Under the pieces are notes generated by a model. The model was given only the letters and a program-made list of their open reading frames with translations, was not told the DNA's origin and did not search any database. The position numbers and the translations under genes are program-made. From contig QKWP01000434.1 of the NCBI GenBank assembly GCA_003550325.1, positions 25,386-89,385 of the forward strand: a DNA stretch of 64,000 nucleotides. The letters run 5' to 3'. The DNA comes from Gigaspora rosea. Lineage: Eukaryota; Glomeromycota; Glomeromycetes; Diversisporales; Gigasporaceae. This document shows, one piece after another, positions 22,715-33,417 of the stretch (within the stretch, counting starts at the first letter, position 1; every line of letters begins with the position of its first letter).

Positions 22715-24755
22715 CATCAGCAAAAATATATATGCATAAACTTGCACAAGTTTTTACAGTATGTAAGAAAATCGTAAACTTACGTAATATTTAGTGTAAA
22801 ATTGCGTAAGTCTTACAATGTAAGAAATAGTAAATTTGTGTAAAAATTTTCTGTAAGTTAATGATTTTTTTATAGTGTATAAAAAAATTATAAATTTATA
22901 AAAATTTTTATGTAAATTTACAATTTTTTTATGGTATGTAAGAAAATTGTAAACTTACATAAAATTTTTATATAAATTTATGATTTCTTACAGTGCATAT
23001 AAAAAAAATAATAAACTATTTTACACTAATTTTCGAATTATTTCGAAATGAATAAATGTTTAACTAATATTTTCGAAATATTTTGATAATTGAGTGTTTT
23101 TGACCATAAACAAAAAAAAAACAAAGTTCAAAATTTCTTAAGCCCATTTGTCCGTAAGCTACAATTCAAATACTTTCAAAATATTTTAGAACAATCTGTA
23201 ACCTGGATCACATCAAGGATGCGTTTGACTAATATTTTCAAAATGTTTCGATGATTTTCGATGATTGTACTACAAGATCAGATTAGACCTTTGTTTATTT
23301 TTTTTTTGTTTATAATTTAGATCTTCTATCAATTTTACATTGTTTTTCAATTTTTTTTTGTTTTTTTTTGGTTTCGTTTTATTTTTTTTAGTTTTGTTTT
23401 GTTTTTTTTTATTTATATTTTTTTTTATTTTACTTTACTACTAGCACTTTGCAGAAATCCACCAACTTTTTAGCACTTTGCGCAAACTAACTCAGCCTTT
23501 CGACACTTAGCAAGAATACACAACTATTTCTTTAGCAATTTCAAAAGTTCAAGAACGCAAGTTTTTGCAAGTTTTTGCAAGGTTTCGTTTCATTTATTTT
23601 TTCATTTCATGTTATTTGTTTTTTTTTGTTTTTGTTTTTTTTTTTATTTTGCAAATATAAGCGAATATAATCGACTATGAGCGAATATGAGTGAATATAA
23701 GCAAATATAATTGTTTATTTTTTTTTGTTTTTGTTTTTTTTGTTATTTTTTCAGTTTTGTTTTTTGGTTTTTGTTTGTTTTTTTTTACTAGCACTTTTTA
23801 GAAAGTTGCGAATATAAACAAATATAGGCGAATATAATAGTTAAACAAAGAAGAAAAGAAATAATGTCTAACTACATAGTAAGAAAATAAGTGTATAGAG
23901 CTAGTGTTATGCAATGAAGTATGAAAGTAGTTTAAAATATTACTATTTTTTATTTTCGTTTTTTTTGGTTTATTTTTTTTTGTCATTTTTTTTATTTTAG
24001 AAAGTAGCAAATATAAGCAAATATTAGTGAATATAAGTGAATATAAGTGAATATAAGTGAATATTATAGTTAAAACAAAGAAGAAAAAAAATAATAACTA
24101 AGAAAAATAAGTGTTTAGAGCTAGCATTATGTGACAAAGTGCCAAAGGGTTCAAATATTACTTTTTTTTTGTTTTTGTTTTTTTCATTATTTTTTCGATT
24201 TTAGTTTTTTTTTGTTTTTATTTTTTTTTGTTATTTTTTTTTATTTTTTCATAAAAAATGTATAATAATATATAATAAAATATATAATATTGATTAAAAA
24301 TATATATTAAATTAAAATATAATGTATAATAATAATAATAAATAAAAAATATAAAATTTTATATTAAATTGCGAAACCTTGTGAATATATGCAAAAACAT
24401 ACAAAAATCTGTAAAACGTTTAAAAAATTTGCAAAAAGCATGATTATGTGAATTTTATTATTAATTGATTATTAATTAATCGTAATATCGTAATATATTA
24501 TTGATTTACGCTAGTTTTCGCCAGTTTTCGCAAGTTTTTAATATTTGTTGTTTATAATATTTTTGCTATATTTCGAATTTACTATGTCGTAAAAGTTCGT
24601 AATTATTACACCTTTGTAATACTCCAAAGCTACTATAGTGTAAACTTTCATAATTATTACCCCTATGTAATGCTCTAAACTAATCGTAAGTTTTTTGTAA
24701 GTTTACCCCTGCGTAAAAACTTATGGAGGTTTATACATATTTTTTTTTGCTGATG
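22715..24755. mobile_element. CATCAGC-type DNA element, 2.04 kb, TA-flanked
   Basis: The ends are CATCAGCAAAAATATATATG and, inverted, CATCAGCAAAAAAAAATATG. They pair over about 43 bp (ending AAGTTTTTAC). TA flanks both sides (22713-22714 and 24756-24757). The left part has about five 60-bp tandem units (GTAAGAAAATTGTAAACTTA type, 22750-23000). The middle is T-rich with GCGAATATAA words. It has no transposase. Another copy begins at 63488. Confidence 0.85.
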
Positions 24756-25049
24756 TAAGTTGTTTGAAAAATTTAAAAAATATACTAATAAAAAGTTGTC
24801 CTAATAATATAAAATGTTTACTATAAGTGTATTTCAATATTCTAAACAAGATTATTTAATGGCACTTTGAGGTTTACTTAGTAAAATTTGAACATTTAAA
24901 TATAGCAATAGCTAATGAATTTTTTAAGATTTTTAAAAAAATTAGGGAGTAGCTTATTTTTAGACATATACAGTAGCTCTTTTATAGTAGCGATAACATG
25001 CAATCTTAGCCGAAATATGTTCACAAAGTTTTCTTGCTACAGGTAAATT

Positions 25050-25218
25050 AGGAACCCGAAGAACTCTGATATAATTCAGAGGTTACTAAAAAAGAAAATT
25101 TTGCAAGAAATTCATCAAACGTTGTATTTTTATCTAGTAAATTTTTTAAATTTTGGCCTATTTTATATTCTATTTGGCTGTTATTATACAAACTCAGATC
25201 TAAATTGTATTAGAGTTC
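25050..25218. mobile_element. Inverted copy of the 8932-9122 MITE, fused to the next element
   Basis: The left end is AGGAACCCGAAGAACTCTG. The interior (CAAACGTTGTATTTTTAT, TACAAACTCAGATC) is the reverse complement of the 8932-9122 MITE. At the right it passes from GAGTTCT directly into GGACATCTCTGATATATG, the second and later bases of the neighbouring element, so both abutting termini are lost. Confidence 0.75.
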
Positions 25219-25809
25219 TGGACATCTCTGATATATGTCATATTTTTTTTAGCAAATTGATTCAAATTTGATCTAAGGTCCAAATTTAAATTTTAGCAAA
25301 TTGAAGTTAATTTTAAAAAGGGTCATAATTGAATATTTTGTCGAATTACTAAGATTTTACACAAATTATATTTTATTTTTAGCAATTTATCTACATTTTG
25401 CAAGAATTATTATAACAAGTTAAGTCATACTATGATGATCGATCCAGATATAACAAGTTATTAATAGCTATACGAAGCAAAATTATAATCAATTATAATT
25501 GAAAAAGTATAAGTAGTTGTAGTATGTAATCAGGCTTTAGTATCAATAGCAACTTGCATATATATTACAATCATTGATCGTGATTGTATATCGATAAACA
25601 AATAATTATGTAATGCAATTGCGTGGAGTTATCATTAAGCAAATTAGTTAGTAATTCATATAATAATTATAGTAATTATTATATAGTTAGCATTTCTCTG
25701 AAATTTTCAAGAAATATAAAATTAAATATACTAGCATAATGTATTTTAATATGCTAAATAAGTTTTTTAGAGCACAAAATAGAATCAATTTGTAAAATTT
25801 TGAAAATTA

Positions 25810-26516
25810 TCCCTTAGTTTGTACTACTTCGCAGGCAAATTTGCCTGTATAATTACTATAAATATACCTCTGATCTATTTTTTTAATCATTTAAAATATT
25901 TAAATAAAATTTGGTATTATAATTTTTAATAACAAGGATTATATTTTTGAATTATTTAAATTTATATTATAAGACAAAAAATTTATATTGCTTATAAGCT
26001 GAAAATATTAAATTTTAAAGAAATTTTTTAANTTTATATTGCTTATAAGCTGAAAATATTAAATTTTAAAGAAATTTTTTAACCAAAAAAAATATTTTAC
26101 AATATCTTGGCGAATTATTTAAATATTGGTTTTAAAACTATAGTTTTTAATACAATATTGTAATTTGTATAAAGGATGACAACTTTCATTATTTGACTTT
26201 ATATGATTTACTTGTAAAAATTAAGACTTGTATTAGAAGTGAAAATTTTTTTTATAGACAGGAACATATAAAATTTGAGAAAACCTAAAGAAAAATTTCT
26301 ATAGTAAAAATTCCAAAACAAATCTTTAAACTTTTATTACACAAAAGTTTTTTAATAATTTTAAAAAAATTTTATAATAAAGTTAATAAAACAGAACTAA
26401 TATTATATTTTTTACTTAGAAAGTATATAGCTAAAATTAATATTTAAGTTTTATTTAAAAAATTTAAAATTTTATAATTTTCGCAGGCAAATATGCCTGC
26501 ATAACAAATTAAGGAA
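25810..26516. mobile_element. Mariner-type MITE, 707 bp, with assembly scar
   Basis: The ends TCCCTTAGTTTGT and inverted TTCCTTAATTTGT are each followed by GCAGGCAAATTTGCCTG-like palindromes. TA is on both sides (25808-25809 and 26517-26518). The related element at 34020 shows the empty site. An N at 26032 separates two identical 49-bp copies (25982-26030 and 26033-26081), so the true length is about 50 bp less if this is an assembly join. Confidence 0.85.
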
Positions 26517-27269
26517 TAATATTTTTAAAAATTTTTTTATTTGAATTCTATGGATTTGAAAATTAAAATAAAAAAAATTTTATCAAATTTGGTCAAGAAC
26601 TTATAGAAATATCTTTGATAAAGTTCTTGTAAACAATTTTAATACAGTTTTTTTGTAATATATTTTTTTGCTTTTTCAAAATAACCCACTGTTTGGCAAT
26701 GATTTACAAATAATTTTCTATGCTAATTAAAAAAATTTATAACAAGGCTTGTAGCGCATAATATTGACTAATAGAATCTCAAATTTCATAAAAAAATATT
26801 GAAAACTCATGAAGATATTAACATTTTTGTAAATTTAGACGTATATACGTTTTCGCAAGTTTTTCCTTAAACTTCAAATGCTTCTAGAAGCACTTTCTCA
26901 AAATGAAACCTCCAAAATATAACTTAGTAAGTTGATAGAATAGGTATTTTAGAGTCTTCAGTTAAAATTTCATCAAAAACAGATTAATATTAACAAAGCT
27001 ATGATAATTTTTCAATTTGCTTCAAGATTCAGGATTTTCTGAAATTTTCAATTTTGATAAAAACAGAAAAATCATCATCACAGGCTAGATTTTTACATGT
27101 TCAAATGAAACAAGATACTGTGCACTAATATAATCAATAGAGAATAGGCTAAAATTTTGCTTTTTAAAATTTTAAGTTATTTGGTTAAATATTTTCTATA
27201 ATAGCTTTTTTTTATTTGGTGCAGCTTCTTTATAATATACTTTATGGAAATAGAAGAATCTTTCATCAA

Positions 27270-28690
27270 AGATATCTCTACAAGTTCTTGACCAAATTTG
27301 ATGAAAAATTTTTTATTTGAATTTTATGGATCCATAGAATTCAAATAAAAAAACTTTCATCAAATTTGATCAAGTGGTTGCAAAGATATCTTTGATCAAA
27401 GTTTTAGGAATTTCAAAACATGTAGATACGTTTAAATTTGTTGCCAAATTTTGATCAAGGATATCTCTGCAACCACCTGATCAAATTTGATAAAAAGTTT
27501 TTTATTTATTTTATGGATCTATAAAATTTAAATAAAAAAATTTTCATTAAAGTTGATCAAGTGGTTGCAGAGATATTCTTGATCAAAGTTTTGTCAAAAA
27601 TTTAAACATATCTGTTATGTAATACGCATTTTGAAATTCTCTAAAACTTTGATCAAAGATATCTCTGCAACCACCTGATCAAATTTGATAAATTTTTTTT
27701 ATTTGAATTGTATGGATTCATAGAATTCATATAAAAAATTTTTATCGATTTGATCAGGTGGTTGCAGAGATATCTTTGATCAAAGGTTTAGAGAATTTTA
27801 AATCACATATCATATGACAGATACGTTTATATTTGCTGACAAAACTTTGATCAAGGATATCTCTGCAACTACTTGATCAAATTTGATGAAAATTTTTTTA
27901 CTTATTTTACGGATCCATAAAATTTAAATAAAAAATTTTTTATCAAATTTGATCAATTGGTTGCAGAGATATCCTTGATCAAATTTGATAAAAATTTTTT
28001 TATTTAAATTTTATGGATCCATAGAATAAGTAAAAAAATTTTTATCAAATTTGATCAAGTGGTTGCAGAGATATCCTTGATCAAGTTTTGTCAACAAATT
28101 TAAACGTATCTATCATGTAATATGTGTTTTATTCTCTAAAACTTTGATCAAAGATATCTTTGTAACCACTTGATCAAATTTGATGAAAATTTTTTTATTT
28201 GAATTTTATGGATCCATAAAATTCAAATAAAAAAATTTTCATCGAATTTAATTGGGTGGTTGCTAAAATACCTTCACTCAAAGTTTTAGAAAATTTTGGC
28301 ACAGCTTGTTTTTAATAAAAGTTTTGATTTTTTCTAAAGCTTAAGTGAAGGTATCTTAGCAACCATCTGATCAAATTTGATAAAAATTTTTTATTTGAAT
28401 TCTATGGATTTATAGAATTCAAATAAAGAATTTTCATCGAATTTGATCAAGTGGTTGCTAAGATACCTTCACCCAAAGTTTTAGAAAAATTTGGTATAGC
28501 TTGTATTTTAATAGACATTTTGATTTTTTTCTAAAACTTTGAGCGAAGGTATCTTAGCAATTACCTGATCAAATTTGATGAAAATTTTTTATTTGAATTC
28601 TATGAATCCATAGAATTCAAATAAAAAAATTTTTATCAAATTTAATTAAGTGGTTGCTAAGATATCTTCGCTCAAAGTTAAGATTTTTAT
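27270..28690. repeat. Tandem array of ~200-bp palindromic units (about 7)
   Basis: GCAACCACCTGATCAAATTT and its complement alternate every 95-105 bp across the whole stretch. Each unit is centred on TATGGATCCATA variants. The last units switch to an AGCTTGTTTTTAATA linker also seen at 1030 and 1240, so two linker types exist in both arrays. Confidence 0.88.
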
Positions 28691-29207
28691 TTTAAATTCT
28701 ATATATTCAAAAGTGGGTTTTATATTTTAAAAGTGGGTTTTACATATTTTATATATTCAAAAAGGGTTTTACATATTCAAAAGCAAATTTACATATTTTA
28801 TATATTCAAAAGTAGGTTTTAACAGTATTACAGTTTTAAAAAATTTGCTCTATATTTATTTATCTGATGCTATATGTTATAATTAAGTTTTTAATAAAAT
28901 TTATATGTAATAATCCAACTTTTAGCAAATTTACTTGATTTTAGAGGTAGCAAAAACATCTAAATTCATGCAGATTAGTTATGACCTATATGAGAGATGT
29001 CTGGGCCCTGTTTTTCGTAGTTCTGATAAGTTACTAGAGCAACAAATTACTGCATATTTGGTTCTTTTGTCAGATAGGACTCAAATATAGCCAATAGGTT
29101 TATTTCTTCTCAGAGCACTATAAGCTAATTAATAATAGGTACCAAGTACTTTAATTAATGCAGCCTTGGTTTCAATGGCCCTGATATAATAGACAATATT
29201 ATTATAT

Positions 29208-29540
29208 GGAGTGTTACATATTAAAACAGACCTTTTTTGCAATTTTTTGAAAATTGAGTTTTCATTAGATTTATATAAATTTTGATATAATCGATATTTC
29301 TCAATTATAAATAAAAGTTGATTTGCATAATAAAAAATCAAGATAATTTTAAAAGAAAAATTACATGAGGCTGCGTAAGGCCAACACATCACGAGATTAC
29401 CCAATAGTCACTTGTTATATTTAACCAATCAAAATCGTGAAATTCAATTAATCCCAGATCAGTCTGAAAATCAAAACAAAAGATTAATTATCTCAAAATA
29501 AATTTTATGTAAAGAAGGGCTGTTTTAATATGTAACACCC
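29208..29540. mobile_element. TIR element GGAGTGTTACATATTAAAAC, 333 bp
   Basis: The left end GGAGTGTTACATATTAAAAC and the inverted right end GGGTGTTACATATTAAAACA are flanked by TATAT on both sides (29203-29207 and 29541-29545). The real duplication may be TA or TATAT. A larger inverted relative lies at 43277-43895. Confidence 0.75.
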
Positions 29541-29553
29541 TATATTGAATAGT

Positions 29554-30443
29554 TTAAACCTTTTATATATTAAATTAATATTATATTTTAATTAATAAAT
29601 ATATAAAAAATATAAAAAAACCTTTCTTGATATAGAAAATTATATATGATAGCATATATGACCCTCATATTATATTAAAACATTTCAAATAGTTGAAACT
29701 AGTCCAAGTTTAGCATCAATCCTATATAGCTATCAGCTATTTCTGGGTGACAAAATAACTCACTTTCATTATTAGAGAATAATTTTCATATTCTATCTTT
29801 ATTGTTTGAAGGACACTCACAGGTAGAGCAATAGTACACCCGATTTCTGTGTGTTAGCAAATTCTGAATCCTGATTGGCTAGATCAGGTGTAACATAAAA
29901 AAATGGATTTTATATTTGTCCTTTGGACTTTAAATGGTTCCCATTTTCTTAGTATATACTAGTATCTAACAATTGAGGTTTAGAAAATCAATAGATCCAT
30001 TTTCTGTATACCTCTTCAAACTCTGATTGCTAAAATAGCTTTAGAAATTGTTGTTTGAAATTTACTATGAAATAAATTAACATCAGCTTCCTGATTATTC
30101 TATCCTTCATCCTAACTTTCTTTGAAAGTATTGTGTAATATAATACCTATCTGCTGATATTTGTATAGTTTGGAAATTCTGAATGAGTACAGCAAAGTAT
30201 TTTTGGCATTTGTTCTGCTTATTTGTTAAAATTTCTTTTGGATTATATAATTTGTGACAAGATTCACATATAGTGAATCTTGTTGTTTAATCTAATATAC
30301 TAGCTATTTTTTTGCTATATCTATTAATATAAAAAGGCCACAATATTTTTTTTATTAATACGAGTTAACAAATGCCAGAAATATTTAATTAGGGTGTAAA
30401 TTCTTGTATCAAAATATTAATATGTTTGTTGGTAATGAAAAAC
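29554..30443. other. Intergenic, no gene recognised
   Basis: AT-rich sequence without clear open frames or repeats. It contains a short inverted pair GATTCACATATAGTGAATC (about 30260-30279). Confidence 0.45.
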
Positions 30444-31070
30444 TCATAATACAATTTTTAGTAAATCTTCAACAATTCTGGTATTGATTTCTGAGCTATT
30501 ATTTAAATTAGATGCATCAAATTTTATTAAATTCTCTTTTTTACTCTTTTCTTTAGTTTTAGTTTTATTAGTTTTATCACTTCTTACATTATTATTTTTA
30601 TTTTTATCTTCTTTATTAAAAGAATCTAACAAATTTTTTTTAGAATAAAAAGATAATATTGTTGCATTATAAAATCTCTTGGAAAGCTATATAACAAAGG
30701 AACTGAAGATTTTTAGACTATAGTAGAGGTATCAAATTATATGTTACACTATTTAATTTTTTACTATCTGTTGAATCAATAATCTGATCTATTAAAAAAA
30801 TATTATTTATCATATTTGAAGACCTTTTGCTATTATTGATATCTTCTGGCCAATATTCAACTTGATGGTTCGATATAGTATACTTTCTTTTTATTATAAA
30901 AAGTTCTTGTTCTTGTGCTTCATGGTCAGTTTTAACTTTTGAATTTCTTTTTATACTATTGCACATACTACAGAAACATGCTACTATTTTGTGCGTATGT
31001 CTTTTTGTTTGTAAAAAAGAAGCAGGTTTTTTAACAATTTTTTTGTTTTTTTGTAAGTCATAATAAAATA
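30444..31070 (-). pseudogene. Unrecognised coding fragments truncated by the Sailor-like insertion
   Basis: 30718-31070 is open on the minus strand and contains a CFCSMC cluster after RHTHKIVA, then charged sequence (KTDHEAQEQELFIIKRK…EYWPEDINN). 30444-30632 is a second open piece rich in Lys and Asn (…FDASNLNNSSEINTRIVEDL). They could be exons of one gene. The frame stays open up to the transposon edge at 31071, suggesting its upstream part was cut off by the insertion. The Cys cluster hints at a small metal-binding or transposase N-terminal region. I cannot name the family. Confidence 0.4.
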
Positions 31071-32801
31071 TGGTCCGGTGCAAAAATGTAGATACACGAT
31101 GTATTTATAATAAAAAAAAAATTTGCAATTTAATGTAAGCATATAAATGCATTTATTTATTACTCAGGTTCGCAGATTTATTTTAATATAAACTTTATTG
31201 AAAAATTAATCGTCTACAAAAAATTTTATTAATCATCGATTTCTTCGATTTCAAAATCGTCGCAATCGCTTTCAACTAATATTACGTCATCAACTAAATT
31301 TTTGTATTTGATGGCCTTATCGAGTGACCTTTCCCAAAACCCAACAATAACATTGGAGGTAACTTTTTCTTGAAATGCATACAACAATTTATCCCTAATA
31401 ACTAGAAGATTTGGCTGAGGACCGGCTCTAGCAACTTCGCCTTTTACGACAAACCAAATTCCTTTGATCGGTTGAAGTTCGCAGTGGTAGGGTAGAGTAT
31501 AATGCAAATTATGACTGTAATTCTTTGCTATTTGAACACTTGCAAAAGGAACTTTAGTTTTGTGTAGTGTTACTAGTTCATACAATTCTACTTTGGTAGA
31601 ATTTTCTGAGAAATCAACACCATGTGATGATAACCATGCAATTAGTACAGCTTTTTTTGAATTTGACAATGGTACTTTTTTAGTCCGACGTTTATGATAT
31701 CGAGCACCATCTATATGAATTTCTACTGGCCCATAATGTTCTTTGATATTGGACAAAGTTTATCAAAAAGATCTTCAAAGATATTAGCCGTAAAATTTCC
31801 ATGATAGTCAACGTGATTTGCTGCAATATTAGAATTTTGGACAACTTCGGAGATATTATCCCAAGCATCAGCGTTCATTCTTTTTCTTCCTCTTGATGAA
31901 AGTGCCTTAATTGCCGGATCCCATATTAAAAGAGAATTAGAAACAACTTCTCCAAGCAACTTATTTGTATTACAATTACGCAATATGATAATTGCTCCAA
32001 AAATAACAATTAAAGGGCCACGCCCGGAGCATATACAACACCATGATTTGGTACCCAGGTAAGGTTCGTAGTGTGGTATAAATGGCAGTACAATTCATCC
32101 AAAAAAACCTCTGGTTTCGTCAGAACTTTGTTTCTTTTTTGTAGGTTTTCAAAACGATGTCGCAAATAACGGTTACAGAAGACAACTTTTACTGATGATT
32201 CATGCAGTGTATTTCTACGTTCTCTATGACCATAATAGTATCCCAACTCATGGAGTACACGAAGTAGCTACCATTTTGAAAGTGTATAATTATTTTCTTC
32301 AAGTTGTTGTAGTAATATAGGTGCCGAAAGAGAGGTTCCTGAGGAGTTTGCAACAAGAATAATACCGCACAGAAGCTCAGCAAAATATTATCGAGTTGAT
32401 TTTTTGGTCTACCTGAAACTTTTTTTTCTGATATTTCTTCAATTTTTTTTTTATTTTGTTCAGAAACTATACGAGAAACTGTGGCCTCTCTAATATCAAG
32501 AGCTATAGCAACCTCATTGTGTAGTGATACATGTTGTTGTGGCTTTAGGCCTTGTTTAATACCTAAAATATATTGATGAACACAAAGAATCATCTTTTTT
32601 TCATTTGGAGTTAATGGACTTCGATCCTTTTGCAAGTCGGTCATTGAAAAAAATAATGGATGTTTTGTGCGAAATTTAAAGTTTGGGCACCTTTTTACCT
32701 TTGTATCATTTGCAGATTCATATGACTTGATTGTCAGGTTTTTTATCAGAGGAGAAAATCACGTGACGATCTTTGTGTATCTACATTTTTGCACCAGACT
32801 A
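31071..32801 (-). mobile_element. Sailor-like (DD82E) Tc1/mariner-related transposon, 1.73 kb
   Basis: The inverted ends TGGTCCGGTGCAAAAATGTA and TAGTCTGGTGCAAAAATGTA match over about 30 bp. TA is on both sides (31069-31070 and 32802-32803). The transposase inside (minus strand) has a DDE fold with about 81 residues between the last two catalytic positions, which fits the Sailor/DD82E lineage as I remember it. Both ends are intact, so a trans-acting transposase could in principle move it. Confidence 0.88.
31229..32644 (-). pseudogene. Sailor-like DDE transposase, inactivated (Glu to Lys)
   Basis: The ATG at 32644 begins a helix-turn-helix region (LTPNEKKMILCVHQYILG, EATVSRIVSEQ). A second helical region reads LEENNYTLSKW-stop-LLRVLHELGYYYG. 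The core has VFLDELYCH (first Asp), IHIDGARYHKRR (second Asp) and ELQPIKGIWFVVK, where the expected catalytic Glu is Lys (codon at 31463-31465; GAA to AAA would suffice). The gap from the second Asp to this position is 81 residues. Other lesions are TAG at 32268-32270 and frame shifts near 31750, 32020 and about 32300-32400. The copy is dead in catalysis as well as frame. Confidence 0.88.
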
Positions 32802-32987
32802 TATTAATGTTAAGAATCAAGACTCGATATTAGGAAAGATATGAAAAAACAATATTAAGAAGTAAAAAAAATAATATTAAAAGAGAAAATAGCTATTTTA
32901 CAATATGTTTTAGCCTATTTATATTTTAGAGAAAAGAACAATATTGGTAATTTATTTTTTAATATCAATAGTTCAATATGTATATTA

Positions 32988-33122
32988 GGGCGAGGACAGG
33001 AATCAGCTGATTTGATTTTGGCCAAAATTTTGACTCACCCCCTATTTTAGTCAGGTCTTCATATTAAATTTCCAGTTTTTCAGCCCCCTCCCTAGGAAAT
33101 CAGCTGATTTCTGGCACCTCCC
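32988..33122. mobile_element. PIF/Harbinger-like MITE, 135 bp
   Basis: The ends GGGCGAGGACAGGAATCAGC and, inverted, GGGAGGTGCCAGAAATCAGC are flanked by TTA on both sides (32985-32987 and 33123-33125). A close copy is 60778-60912. Host sequence around it (GTATATTTTATTTTATAC) is also found near 39978, which lacks the MITE. Confidence 0.85.
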
Positions 33123-33417
33123 TTAGGCTAAGTATATTTTATTTTATACTTTTTACACATTTTATATAAAGGACATTTTTAGGCATCTCTAGCCAAAGAT
33201 ATATAACTTAAATATCTCTAGCTTATTAACCAATAAAAACAAAGCAATGTCATGTGAGCCAGTTTCGCACAATCACGTGTTTACGTAATTCGTTCTGGCT
33301 GGTCAGGTGAGTTTGTATAACCTAGCCCTTCGGCCTTCCTTAACAGGGTTGTCTAAAGGCGTGCCATTTTTGTGTAAATCAACCAAACCAAATGGAGTCA
33401 CAAAATTTTGTCTATAC
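33123..33417. other. Dispersed repeat, shared inverted with ~39850-40010
   Basis: TAGGCATCTCTAGCCAAAGA, then the TATATAACTTAAATATCTC block and CCAATAAAAAC correspond to the inverted stretch at 39855-39915. No ends were defined and there is no gene. Confidence 0.5.

Larger units (their letters stand above)
25219..29009. mobile_element. AGGACCC-type hAT-like element, 3.8 kb, largest copy
   Basis: The sequence is collinear with 33418-35440: the same left segment (GACATCTCTGATATATGTC), the same middle (GATCATGA.. to CATAATAGC) and the same right end (GAGAGATGTCTGGGCCCT). It is longer because it carries about seven palindromic units instead of 2.5, plus a nested mariner MITE. It has no transposase. 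The left terminus is fused to the MITE at 25050, and no target duplication is recoverable. Confidence 0.8.
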
